Source: Sipunculus nudus (Eukaryota; Annelida; Sipuncula; Golfingiida; Sipunculidae). Taken from it: a DNA stretch of 64,000 nt. This document shows positions 37,901 to 52,900 of this stretch, in pieces. The DNA lies in NCBI GenBank assembly GCA_026874595.1, contig CM049316.1, positions 63,221,176-63,285,175 on the forward strand. Direction: 5' to 3'. A program made the translations under genes and the position numbers. Within the stretch, counting starts at the first letter, position 1. Each line of letters opens with the position of its first letter. The notes under the pieces were generated by a model that worked only from the letters and a program-made list of their open reading frames with translations, made no database searches and had not been told where the DNA came from.

Positions 37901-40900
37901 AGATTTTATTACAAACATTAATTGTTAAATTACACTTGAAGCTTCTCTTTTTATTTTTTAACACATCAACTCAGTTATGTTGATTTTTTTCAAAATGTTT
38001 AACACGTTTATCCATCTTGAGATGAGCACCGCCGTGTCGCGTGTGACATGGCAAGGGTACGCTGTACTTCTTGTATACAGTATAGTGACAGCTATGAAGA
38101 ATTCAATGACAAGTTGTATATCGTAGGAAGATTAAAACATATCAAGGTTTTATATTTAAAGTTTCATAATGATACTGTGAGCCGTTATTAAACAGGACAA
38201 TTACCCAGAGAACGCTGCTGCGTGAAGCCGCTTGACAGTACATCTGACACGTTTTCTCATTTCAGGCCGCAACGACACAGCGGCATATATCTTTATTATT
38301 TAATCAAACAATATTAAAAATTAGTTCTTGAATAATATCACCTCATTTATAATGGGCGTCAAAGTTTAAGATTTGCCAATTACAGCTTAACTCTCTACAG
38401 ATCTATCGCACGATCAACATCTTACCGCTTGGTTTATCCGCCATCTTGACTCAAAGTAACCCGAGCGAGAAACAAGCTAGCGACAGCTTGTCACCCCAAA
38501 CGTCGATTTTAGATATACTGAAGACGATGGGGTGACAGTACAAGCTATTGGGTTCGCATCAATTCTAGTATGTGCAGATGTGCACGCCATTTCTGACACT
38601 ACTTTTTCATCTTCATCTACTTCTCGAGCTGTCATTTTCCTGAGTTAAGACAAAAAGTGACGTTATTCTGTTGGAAAAAATAATAATTATTACATCAACG
38701 GTTGACTTACGTGTATTCGTGCAGCAGTTTTTAATACCGAGGCTGGTTTTACTCGAAAAACTCGTCTCCACGTCTGTTAGCGGGAGAACCATAAATTCCG
38801 GTAGGGGATTCCCAAACGGCTATGTGTAAAACTCGGAAGTCCGAAGTCGGAAGCAAGGATTTTTTAAAATAATGCAATGATCGAAGCATAATTAAAATGC
38901 TACTACATCAATGGAAAGTACCATTTTATTTTTATTGATAGAATAAGGTTTTTTCTATCATAATGCAAAAATCAAAGTTATCCATCCCAAGTTATAGACT
39001 ATTTTTTTCTCGGAAATGCCCGGTTATGGTCCAGATGTGTAAAACTCGGAAGCCAGTAATGGCTAATGCACTGGTCATCATATTGTCAGCAAACGTGTCA
39101 AGCATTTTCAATTATTTCAATATGACTTTTTTCATAAACTCAATCTGTTTTTTAACATTCATGATGCTGTTTTTTTTTTATAATATATGATATTGATATT
39201 TTATTTCATTTTGTAAAACAAGATTATATTAACTCATCAATATTTTACGCTGTTACCGTATTTTATGTTGGGGGAAAAAGTAAATGTTTAAATATAATTT
39301 GTTACAGAGCAAATGTTATAGATATAAAAAATTCTGTTTAATTATAGAACCTGATACCAGCAACTATTAAGTTCAGAGAGAAGGATGTCCGAAAGCGCAC
39401 GGTACTATACTGTATCGAGAATTCCGACTATAGTCCGGTTAATTTTGTTTTCTGAGGATAAAAATATAAGGATAAAATAAAAATAGTGAGTATACACAGA
39501 ATATTCAGATGCATGGATTTTTATAAAGATAAAAATATATTGAATTTCCATATTTATTCAACGTATGGAAAATATATTACTGTATTTATTTTGAATGACA
39601 TCGTAATTCATAACTTTTTTTTAATGCCGTATTAGGGATTATTATACCATATTTATTATTCAGTGGTGCATCCATAGAGGGCGCATGCCCATTCAGACGT
39701 AATATCTCTCATTTTATCGAGTTCTTTTCCAATAAATTCGTAATCAATTTTCATTTCTTTTTCAGATTACTTTTTTATTCCCCAGCAATTTCATTATTAT
39801 ATTTCTTTACTTTCCAATTCATAAGTTGGTGATTTACTCCAAAATGAGAGCATCCAAATATATACTAGTATATTGAGGAATCCCCCCCCCCCCCCCCATC
39901 GCATTACCGTGCGAGTCATGCACGGTCTCCCCACAGAGCTCAGCTCGGGGTGGGATCGACCGCGAAATATCTCACACCTCCTCGGCTGATACTCAGACTC
40001 AGCCTGGGCGCTCACAGATCACAAAAGTCGGTAAAATGCAAAGATCGTCATAAGACTTAAACAAATCAATTATTTTACAATGAGTACTACCTTTAAATAG
40101 TGACATTTTGCAAGTTATAAATGTATAGATGGGCATTTCATCATTGACATTAACATGTTACGAATTAACTTTTGAATATTTGGACTTTACAGTTTAAACC
40201 GTAATTTTATAGAAATATAAATATTAAAGCCCAACAACCTCAAGTTTGAATAAATTGTTCAAAAACATGTAGGAGAATAGTTGCGGAAAACAGAAAATCC
40301 TCATAATCATTTGTTTAAGGTGCCTCAAAATGTCCTCTTTACATTGCATATTTTAAAAATTTATCCCTTCCCATACATTCCCCATGTAAATATAAATATC
40401 TTCAACAAAAACATAGCTCTAGATGGGGAGAAATATATAACGTGAAAATATATATATATATATATATATATTAAATTTACAAATAAAATAAATAAGAAGT
40501 TTTAGGTTTTCAATTATGTATCATGTATATTGTATTATACACTCATTAAAAGTTGAATCATGCATAAACAATTTTAATATATGCATGCAACTATAATTAT
40601 AATGTAACTGCATTTGGGCTGTGGCTCTTAACTGACCACAAGTTAACCAGTGCGTCTCTGTGACTTCCGATACACATTGGATCACATCCCAGCACATCTG
40701 ACTGACTTCCGAGATGGCTTCCGAGCACAAAATCATCCATAACTTTCAGATTAAAGAATGGATCACTATTATTCTTCACAGAATGATAATGAAGATCTTA
40801 TTCTATCGGGGAAAAACAAAACGGTATTGAAGCGTTAGCATTTTGTACATGCTTTAAACTGCTTTATTTATAAGACAATTGCTTGGTTTCCGGCTTCCGG

Positions 40901-43900
40901 CTTCCGAATTCCAAGTTTACATACACGACCGCGCCATGACACATTTAGTTTTGAACGAGAAGTACCGCTTCACGTGAATCAGTGCCACAGTGATGAAAGG
41001 AGGTAATAAATGTAATTATTTTTGTGTAACAACATTTCTTCTTCGATATTAAGCACATATAATACGACTTTATAAGCCTGTGATGCCAAATAATACCAGA
41101 AAGTAAATATTTTGATCCGACCCTTAGAATGGGCGTTCTGTTGTGACTGCCATCATGACTCCAGGCCCTATCAGTTTATTTCCGAAGGCCTGAGTGTCAT
41201 GTTGTCATGGCTAGAAACAAGCGGACCTTTCCTCATTCCAGTTTTACAAATCTATAACCTGATCATTCGCACATTAAATTAAGAATGTTACAGGCATTTT
41301 TCTAACCTTTTTTCATTCGTTTCGTCATTATTCGAGCTTTCATTTCCCCACACACACATAAACACAAATGCGGGTTTTGAGATTATTTATCATTTCCATA
41401 CCGGACATGTGCCATTTCGGCCAGTATAACCGTTTCGTAATATTTCGGCCCGATGTCACATTAACTGCTGGGTCCCAAAATCGTAGTTCCACCCAGACAG
41501 CAAGCTTATAAACACACTTAGCTTACTAAATACAAATCAATACTTACCTAGTAACTTGAACTTGTACGAATAAATGGAATATACGATCCCCAAAAAGTGC
41601 CCAAGTCAAAAGGTACGAATTGTCTACACCGGAAATGAGGCCGAAAACAAAATGGTCCGAAATGCCTCGACGTCATTTTTCGCGCCGAAAGACCGTTCCC
41701 TCATTGGTTAGCACACACCAGGAGTCACCTTGACGTCATTTTGGCGCCAAAAGACCGTTCTCTCATTGGTTAGGTTAGCACACACCAGGAGTCACCTCTG
41801 CATCATCATTTTTGTCCATTCTACACGTGTTGTCCGTCACCACGGACATCCGTGAGATTTGTGGGGTGATTTGCCATATTATCACTGCACCCCAGGGATG
41901 ACAAATGGACACGTTTGAAAGCCATCACTCCTGGGGTGCAGCCCACAAGTGACCACAAATCCCCACAAGTTATATCTGTACGGCCATTTCACCCCACAAG
42001 TGTGTCACAGGGAGAGCGGACGGACAGACAGACGGACGGACGACAGACAATGGACCACGACTATAGCTCAGATGACTTATAGTCAGCTGAGCTAAAAATG
42101 TTAAAGCTATCGACCTTTTTTCCAGTAATATAACTTTAATTAATCAAAATTAAATTGTATACCCAAAATTAGATGAAAATCTTTTAAATTTTCTAAAATA
42201 TTAATAAAAATAAAAAATTGGTACCTAAAATTTTGCCCAACTTTGACCATGGCACGGTTTTTTCCTGTAAGTACTGTGGATTTAATTTTCACAGCATGTT
42301 TTTGTTAGCATTTCAACTGTTAACACCAAAAATTTGAAACCAGTTGATCAAAAACTGTAGATTTTAATAAGTTTTCAAGCACCATGTAACATATTGTTTA
42401 CATCAAGCTAGTGTTATGCAGTTTGCAAGAGCTCAGCTCCCCAGCTTCAGCTCTTAGTTCCTTAAATTCGGCATACAGTTAGATGTCTCCAAAATCCCCT
42501 ACCATGCCAAGAATTTGGTCACTAGGACTTAATACCTTTGAGATATTAATGAAAAACTTCATTTTTCCATTTAAAACCCATTGTTACACTTCAAGACTGC
42601 CTAATATCAAAACCACTGATCTGACTTTAATCATAAATAATATACATATTTTTCATTCTCTATGCACATGCCAGAATGATGTCAGTATTGCGTAATTGTT
42701 TTAAGTTATGGGCCCAAACATAATGCACTTTGTAAAAAATCAAGAAATATATTTACTCCCTTAACAAGGGCATTGCTGAAGCTAGAGATTTTTTTGTCAG
42801 GGATGTAACATTATTTAATCAAGATTCAATTGAATACCCAAAATTAGTTTTGAATTTTTCAAATTTTATAAGTTATTAGTATAAATATAAAATTAGTACC
42901 TTAAATTTTGCCCAACTGTGACCATGGCACGTCTGTGTCCTGTGAGCACTGTTGATATAATTTTCAAATCATGCACACATTAGGATTTATGCTTTTTAGT
43001 TTAGAAAGCTGAAAGAAATTGGCCAAAAATTGTAGCTTTTATTAATGTTTTTTATGAGACCCTGTCAGACTTTGGCTCTCTCCAGCCCCTCTTGAGTCAC
43101 CTGTATGTTGACCTTGTTGACCTTTCATCAAATTATGCACGCTTGAGGCGAGGCATACAGGAATCCAGGCAGCTTATGGCCAGCCACAGTTGATCCAGGT
43201 GTCCAACCCAACTCATCTAGTAGTTTTTACCAATAACATAACAATGAACAATAAATTAATAAATTTTTATTGGTTTTTAATAACAAATTAAAGAAAAATA
43301 GAAAAGGAATTTGTTAGTTTATAATAACAGGAAATTAACTTGCAGTTACTGATGATATAAGAATCTTGTATCGATGGGTAGAATGTCACGTATTCCAAAT
43401 AACACCATGCAGTCACCTATGGTATTTTTCAGTTCAATTTCAATGATAAAGAAGTAAATCATATTATTCATTACTAATCATTAGGGATCATATGAAGGAA
43501 ATTAATGATAGACAAAGATGCAGTTGATAATATTAATCTAGATTCCTACTGTGTCTAGTGTGTACATTGATGTGAAATTAGTCCAAAATGAATTTTTTAC
43601 AGTTATTTTTTAATATAAATAAAAGCCATAAAACCAGGTACTTATGATCATTATTTAAATGTGTGAATTTTGTATATTCTGGATTTTCAACATCATTGGT
43701 TGGTGAAACTGAATAAATACCAGACATGGTGCGAATACTTTGTAGTTGTATTTAAATACGAATATGATTATGTACTCCATTATAAAATTTCTTGCATAAA
43801 GAATAGGAATTCAGGTAAAAAGGAAAGTATATGAATACTCGTGCAAATACTTTCAAAATGTATTCATGAATGCATTCATGAATATATTCTTTAATATTAT

Positions 43901-46900
43901 TTTAATAATCATATCAGTTATATTTCATTTTAAAAAATCATATGATTCTCTTATTATTTTTTATAAAAATTATATTTGGGACAATATTTGTAATTTTTTT
44001 AAATAAATAGTTAAACTCTTATATTATATGTTCTGCTTATAAGTTATACGGCCAAGTCAAAATCTGTGTGACAGTAGTACTCCATTTGTTAATAAAATAA
44101 ATGAAATCAATCCTCTTCCCTGTCTCCAAAGGTACTATCAAAATCGTACATAAGCTAAACAACAACAACTCATAATACAGCTTATATTTATTACCACACA
44201 AAACCAGCATGTGCCTCATTTCTAAATAATATTTTTTTATCATATATAACAGCTGAGCGTCGTGACCCATAGGTCCCTTGTTTCCTGTTTGTCAACAGAG
44301 CTGAGTTAAAAACATGTTGTTGATAAACAGTTCATACATCCATCATGGAGGCATTTATAAGAAGTTTTTATAACCAGAATTACCCTTAGATCCTTAATAT
44401 ATACTCGGAGGAAGCCAGAAATCACATAAATCCCTTTTCAAAAGGTAGGTCAATGGGCACCTTTAAACTATAGTCTGTATCTGTCCAGAGTGACAGATCC
44501 TGTAGGAATAATTTTGCCTTGTCAAAGGTATGTGCTTATGCAGAGTGCTGCCCAAGTTGATACTAGAATGTATTACTCACAGTCTGCCTGTTCTCCAGCT
44601 CCAGTTTCCTGACACCATTAAGGACTTTGTGTCCCACAGTCCCTGCCACACAGTACCCCGGCATGATGACCTGAAACACACACAATGGTTGTACACAATG
44701 ATGACAAAATGAAGTATGTAATATATATATATATAAATGAATATATGTATCTCTCGCAGATCCCCATTTTATGGCCAAATGACTATTTATTGGCAAACCC
44801 TGAGTTTGTTAGGCACCTTTAGGGTAATAAAATATGACTTTAAACAATATATGTACCTCAGCTGCGTTACTGAAATATTATGCAATGGTTTTTGTTTCAT
44901 CCCAGTTTTAAGAATATGCCTCAATGCTTCATTGCAGAATTTTTTGTGGAATTGTTCAATCAGTTTGTGAAAATAATGTCAAATTCAATGGGTATCTGAC
45001 TGTGGATCAGAATGTACTTAATAAATCACAATGTATCCTGGTAATACTGGTCATAAAATAACTTTTGTGATTACACACAAAGACCCATTTTACCTGAAAT
45101 TAGGTCACTGCAGCCTATATGTGAGCTATGGGGCAAAAATCATAGACAATTGCATCATTGCTTAAAATTAATTTCTCAAAGGAATGAGATGGTGGTGACC
45201 CAGTTTCAGGTTTGGTAGAACTTTGGGACATACAACTGTATGTTGAATTTTGGATTCATAGGTCAAATGGTTTCAAAACAAGCCTTGTTAATGGACGTCT
45301 AGCCAGACAGAAGGACAGACAGTCGGCCAGTACAATGGACCATCACTATAGCTCAGATGCCTTAAAGTCAGCTGAGCTAATTAGTGGTGCCACCAGTATT
45401 TTTTCTAGGTTTCACTCTGTTTTGTTTCAATCATCTGGGGTAAAAATTCAGCATAAATAATTTTAAAGATGTGAATCCTTACCATGTTATTTTCATTTGG
45501 TGCCCATTTCTTGAAGAGCTGGAGTGATAGACCAGCGTGAAGCATGCCTGGAGTTGCAAACACAACCATTGGCCCAGGGTTCTCAGCATACGCCTTCTCA
45601 AAAGGCTGCAGTCAAATAATCATGGCATTAGATAAACATTATCATAATGTCATAAATAATATCAATTTTAGAATTTAATTTTCCAAATTCTACATTTGGT
45701 CAGCTACTCAAATTATGTACATTTTACACATTTAGCTGCATCATTTTATAATGCTCCAATGGTAAGTTACTATGCATTTTTCTTCAGTGACTTAAAAGTG
45801 TAAAATCATAATAATCTGCTAATAATTATGTTTTTGCATAATACAGTTTTTAGTCTCCAATGAAGCTAATGATCTGTTGAGTGAATGATCATTATATAGT
45901 AATGAATGAAATTATATACCAATTCAAAAACAAGAGCACTGCAAATGGTACATAATATGCAAGTAAAATATCTTGTGACCTCTGACCTTTTAAATATGTG
46001 AGAATTTTACTGAAAATATAATTCAGGTGAGAAACTCTACTGGTTAATTTCATGAAAATCCATCAGATTTTTGATAAGTCATCAGGACCACCAAAGTCTG
46101 GTGACCTCATTAAATATGCATCAATTTTGCATATTAAATATCCATCATATTCCTGGTATGTTATTGTGGTGACACCACAAAGTAGCCTAGTGAACTTTGA
46201 CCTAATAAAACTGAACTCAGGTGAGATAATCTATTGGTAAGTAGTCAAGGTGACTTTTGTGAAAAGCCATCAAAGCCCTGGTGAGTTATCAAAACAACAA
46301 ATGTGAACGGACAGACAGACAGATGGACGAACCATAATGGGTATACCATAATATGTGCATTCATAGACATGCATATAATAAATAATTTTGGATATGCAAT
46401 AATCACATAAACAATGCTTTTCTTTCATCCAAGATGGCAAGATAGAGATAATTAATACTATAGGCCAGTTCAAAGAAAGTAGTCTGGAGGTAGTGAGTTA
46501 AATATGAACCAGTGTACCTTAATATGTTTGAACTCAAACATGTTTCTCTGGACAAACGTCTTCCTGATCTTCTGATTGGTCCAGGTGATGAAGAGCTTGT
46601 AGTAATGATTTGCCTAAAACAACCAATGTAGATATAAACTTTAAATAACAAGAAATCTGCACTCTAAGGAATGCAAGCCTCCACCATATTTGGGGGGGGG
46701 GGGGGGGGTCCCTATTATTGGATTCTTCTAAAACCAAGTTTGCATTCACTTATTCAGGTCATATTCCCAGGTTCATTCATACACAAGTGACTAAATTTGT
46801 GGATATTCTTAAATAACATTCCTGAAACCAGATCATAAGCCAGATCCAAACTAATACCTTACAGGTTTTTCATTGGCCCGTTCCTGAAATGCCCTGAAAA

Positions 46901-49900
46901 TTTCTTGAGATTCTGATTGTGTGAGTGATTGTGTGAGTTATATTGTGAATTAGCACACACAAACACAAATACACAAGAACAGGGATGCAAGCATACCCCC
47001 TGGCAGAGGCAAATATAAAACATAACGTTTAATACATCTTTCCTATTAATCACCAAAGATATTACGGTATTCTGCTATAGGCACTTTCCACTAAATGAAA
47101 GTTAAGTTAAATGGCAGTAGGTGTTGTTTTATTATAAAGCCCCTTGAATTTAGGTTTTAAAAATATAAGCCTTGGACTGATATAAAAGTAAGCTTTTGAT
47201 AATACCCAAGACAGAACCTTTGTGGCTAGTTAGTGGTTAATCAACCAAGACACCTAGCTCAGCAGCTGACCAGGTTCAGGATACATTATGACATTTTCTG
47301 GAACTGCCATTGCAAATCTTAGCATAAGTGTATTCTTCATTCATTGAAATTAAACATGGCAATTTCTTTCATTAGATTTTCACTAAATTTGTGTTTTGGC
47401 AGATGAAAACATTATTTTTCTTACATCTTACATGTTGCATATTTTTTAAATAAACCATATGTACAGAGACTAACAAGAAGTGGCACATGGTTTCTCTTAG
47501 TCTTACCTTTTCTGTGAGTCCTACAGAGAAGTAAATAGGGACCTTGAGGTTCATCCTGTCCCAGTAAGTCTCCAGCAGAATACACAGCTCCTGTGCTCTC
47601 CCCAGAGCAAACACTGGTATCAAAACCTACAAAATCAAGGTAATAGGGCTGAAATACACTCAGTATGTGGTGGTTATATGCTGCGGTCATTCTGCATATC
47701 TTCTCTGCTTTTTGTTTAACAAACTTTTCTTGGTTTTACTTGAGCAGGTAAGTGTGATTCGGTGTTTGCGTATACTGTTATGAACTCTATTTAATTAATG
47801 AGATTACTGAATTAACAGAGGTTACAATTGTTGCATAGCAAAATGTGAGACAAACTCAAGAAAACTTGGAATACTAAATCTAATGAGATCTCTACTTTAA
47901 GTTATGATAACACTGATTGAATGAGGAATAATCATTAAAGGAGCCTATTCTGATATCTGACATTTATTAACCAAAGTAATCCCTTGAACCTTTTATAACT
48001 AGATGTGTCGGTACGACACGAATGCCCCGCCTGGGGCAAATTAGAAACATTTGTTAAATTTTGTAAAATTTTTTGAAGTTCAGGAGGTTATGTATGGTCA
48101 AAAGTAGGTCAAGAAGGGCAAAATGCCAACTCGATCTGTAACGGGTCATTATCAAGGAACACACCAAAAATCAGGCCAGTATGCAGGCATTGTGAAAAAA
48201 AGTCCATACATGTGCATTTTTCATAAAAAATTCTGTCTTTCATGAATTTTCTATGTTAAGGATCTGTCATATGGTCAAAAATAGGTTAACTGGGACGAAA
48301 TGCGAACTCGACCTGTAAGTGGTCATTATGCACCCAAAGACCAAACATTGGGCCAGTATCTGTAAGCATTGCATTGCGAAACTAGAATATTAGCAAAAGC
48401 TGGTAATCAGTTATAAATTTAAATTGGAGAGGTATGTACCATGTTTTATAACAATCCACCAAATGCTTCCTGAGAAATATCCCCCTAAGTTTTTTTTCTA
48501 TACTAAGCTCTGTGACCTTGAAAAGTAGGTCAAGACCACCCATCTTTGAACCTGACCAAGATTTTGTAAATTTGATGCAAAAGCACTGAAGTAATGAAGT
48601 TCCTTAGTTGAATACCTTTGGAGATATCCTGCACAAAGGCCGAAATTAAAAAATCCGATAAAATTTCATTAAAAAAGCAGAAATTGCAGGTGACGCCACC
48701 AAAATTGTGCAGCACGTACAGACCATCAGTCCCAATGATCATAGTAAGTTTTGTGAAAATCCACACAATGGTTCCTGAGATATAAGCTTGTGAGTGTTTT
48801 TCTATAATCAGCTCTAAAATGTAGAAAAATGGGTCAAGGTCACCCATCTTCGAACTTGACCGAGATTTAATCGATATACATCTTCACTGATGAAATAAAA
48901 TTCCAACGGTGAATCCTTTAAGAGATATCCCGCTCACAAGGTAAAAGTTAACAGACGCGGCACGGACGGACAGATGGACAGACGGACACCCTATAGACAG
49001 ATGGACGGATAGACGGACAGCTTGGGTAACAACAATAGCCCATCAGCCTATGAGCTGAGGGCTAAAAACTGCTGTACATGTACATTTGTCATGAAAATTT
49101 ATATTTTTCATGAAATTTTCTATTTTTAGGAGCCGTAAAACAATCAAAAGTAGGTCAACCGGGACGAAACACGAACTCGATCTGTAACTGGTCATTATCT
49201 GCATACACACCAAAATTCAGGCCAATATCTGCAGGCATTGCGAAAAAAAGTCCATACATGTGTATTTGACATGAAAATTTCTATTTTTCATGAAATTGTC
49301 TAAGTTAAGGAGCCGTAAAACGGTCAAAAGTAGGTCAACCCGGACTAAACGCGAACTCGACCTGTAACTGGTCATTATTTGCCCACACACCAAAAATCAG
49401 GCCTTTATCTGCAGGCATTGCGAAAAAAAGTCCGTACAACTGTTTGATTTCGGAAGGACGGAAGGACGGAATGACGGACATGGGTAAAACTATATGCCCC
49501 GGCCACTTTGTGGCGGGGGCATAAAAATAGGCCTGAATATGCTCATCCCACTAGAAACAGGCTGCTTGTTTTGTTTGTATTCATGTGTTTATATCATGTT
49601 GGGGGGGGGGGGCTTGCTAATATAATCCAAACACACTTGAACAAGAACATCTGGTGGCAAGTCAGATGAGTTTTGCAAGGGCATTTTGCAACTGGTGACG
49701 TTTCATCTTCCACACATAAGCAACTTACCACCTGACCTTACATGGTTTTTCTGTTTGTCAACATTGCTGTATTTACTGAAAGCTGGTTGATAAGCAAGCT
49801 AATACATCCATCACAAGAGGCTTTATATGGCCTCATCTTAAAAGGAGTTACCTAGAGTTAATTTATATGTCTACATGCAGAGTGAGCCAGAAATAACATT

Positions 49901-52900
49901 AATATCTAAAGAAAAGGGAGGTAAATAGCTAGCTTTAAATTTATTCATACACATTTAAGGTCATGTTAACCAAAAGTAACAGACCTTCCCTCCTTTTTCC
50001 ACACACTCATGCACTTTCTTCAGGAAGTCTCTCTCTCGGCACCTCTTCGAGTCTCGGATGGTTGTGGCATAGGTTGATTCGGTAATCAGGAGGTCTGGTC
50101 TACACTTGTCAATCCAGGCAGCTCCAAGGTGTCTGTCTGGTGTCATGTTGTAGTCTCCCTGTTAAATTTTTTTTTTTTAATTTTGTCAAAGGTAACAGCC
50201 TTTGTTCTTTTTAATGCTAGCTCAACTGAGTATGTACATCTGCAGAATTTCATTACAGTTTGGACTACATGACAGGGCAATCTTCCTCTCAATTTTTAAC
50301 TTGGTTTTAACCAGCCCCAGAAAAAACTGCACCTGTAGGTCCTAGATGTGTAATACCACCACGGAACCCCTGCAAGGCACATTTGTTTTTGAGGGGCATG
50401 GACTTCCAATGAAGCCTGCAGAGTGTCCCCCTGGCTCAGGACTGATCATGAAAAACCTCACTGCCTAGGGTGAGATTCAGACTTTAAAGAAAGAGTCCTG
50501 TGCTCAACCCCAAGACAACAAACTGGTTAATAAAATGGTTAATGAAGGTTAAAAAGGTAACAAGGCCTACAGGCCTAATGCGAACCTGTGCAATGGTTTA
50601 TACATAAGGTATAATGCTTCAATGCTGGGCCATTACTTTTCAAGTAGGCCTACATGTCTTGTATATGACGAAGGTATCAGAGAGGTATACATATGCCCTA
50701 TTTCAGGCTGATATCCCCTCCTGAGAAATAAGCAAGGACATACACTGTGCAAAAATTATTGTAGGTGGCGCAACCAGTCTTTTGTATGACAAAGCTTTAC
50801 GATATGTATAAATTTGTCCAATTTCAGGCTGATATATCAAATTGCTCTGGAAAAATATGCAGGCACATACACTGTGCAAAAGTCATTGTAGGTGGGGACA
50901 CCTGTCTTGTGAATGAGAAAGCAATCAAAGACCCATAGACAGGTCAAAATATCAGGCCAATACATCAAACTCTCGAGTTTGATGCACTGAGCTGACCAAG
51001 CTTAGGTGAGAAAGGCAGTTGCCCTGAGTGAACTGTGAACAATTGCTGGCTCAAGCTACTGGACTGAGTTAACTCTTGACCTGCACCTGGCTAGACTGAG
51101 TGAACTTTTGACCTGTACCTGGCTGCACTGAGTGAACTCTTGACCTGTTGAATAAACTGACACAGTTGGCAGTCTGCCAAAGCTATAAATAGATCTAGGC
51201 TGAACTTTGGTGCCAAATCTGATGCAGTGGCCAGTCTGCCAAAGCTATAAATAGATCCAGGCTGACCTTTAGCCTGTTTCAAAATCTGGAATAGTTGGCA
51301 ATCTGCCAAGTTATTTAACCTGAAATCTAGTGGCATGATGTTATAGATACTGATTAACTGGTGCAAGGCTAGTTGTAACTGCTTCACACAGCTAACATAT
51401 ATGGTAAAATGGCTCAATTCAATCTCCATAATTCAGCCAAAAATTATTCATGTGGAACCATTGAAGACAATTATTATAAGAAATATTGTGGGGATTATTC
51501 TTGTAAAATATTAAACAAATTGGCTCCAGTGGCGTTAGTCGAAAAACGTTTTGCAGGTTTATCACTCATATAGGAAGATACAGCAAACTGGCTAAGTTAA
51601 GCTTCCCATAACTCAGCCAAAGAGCACTGAACCAAAACCATTTGAACAAATTTGAATTATCAACATCTGAGAATAAATAAAGTGTGAGATTTAAGAATTT
51701 GGCCCAGTGGTTTTTGAGAAGAAGATCTTTGTAGCCACTGAGCTAAAATGGGCTGTTATGGCATATGACTAAATTCAGCATAACTCAGCCAAAAGTCACT
51801 AAACAGAGACCATTTGAACAAACTTCAGAAAGCACTACCCTAGGACCATGTCTGTGCGATATTAAACAATTTGGCCATATGGTTTCAGAGCAGGTTCGCT
51901 AAAAGATATAGGTTGAGTTTATGGTCTGAAATTAAGATAAAAATATACAAAGCGTCCGAACTAAATTTTCCCCTTGATCTTCTTTCATTTAGATCAGCTT
52001 AGTTATTTTAAGAAAAAATCTAGCAAATACATTTTTTTCATTTTACACTGATTTTATTGACATATTTCTACACAATAATCTTCGCATATCAGGTGTCTAC
52101 ACTTTACAATTGAGAAAAAAAGTACGAGGCATTACTAATTTTTTAATACTTACAGTATAAACCACAGACTGTGTGCCGACTCTGATATGGAACATGGCTG
52201 CTCCCAGGACATGACCCGCGTAATAAGCCTTGATTTCCATATCATCAGTCACCTGCATAGACAGAAAGCAAACAAGAGACCTATGGGTCATGATGCTCAG
52301 CTGACAGAAACATTATCTCACACTTCCCCAGTGGTCCTTTCTACTTGAAATTTATCTCTTCTGTTGGATGAAGTGGGATGGCCAGGACTACTTGTCTTAA
52401 CTGTCAAACTTTAAAATCAAAATTTGCAACATTTCAAGGAAACACCTTCTGTTTACATTTCCTATGCGCACGCTTACAATATATTACTTTTTCTGTAAAG
52501 TCACTACTACAGTAACATTCATATTTATGTAATTTGCTTTGAAACAATTCTTATATAACATACTTGGACAGACTACACTGTCCTCTTCAATGCATTTATA
52601 CCTATGCCAATGGTGTATGTGCATTGTGGGTGTCAGATTTTGACTCGAACAATACCTAAACAGCAAAGTCGTACTCTTGTGAGTATGAGTCTGCTCAGTG
52701 TGACATTATCTTTATTCTGAAAAATCTAAGGTGAGGATATATATAACAAAGTTACTTAATATGTAGAAAAGATATTTAACATTATTTTGACTTTGGTTAG
52801 AGAGATTAATGTTTTTCATTCTGTCTGTAAGAGTTACAAACAGCCTACCTAATAACTTGCCAGTCTGCCCAAGGGAAGGCATGTAACAACAATTATAACC

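Noticed and set aside
39890..40020. SINE-like GC-rich block with GGTCGATCCC
   Set aside because: The B-box match is partial and no A box lies at the proper distance.
41199..41282. Short plus ORF beginning ATGTTGTCATGG near the E2F module
   Set aside because: 27 codons, no splice-compatible continuation or family match.
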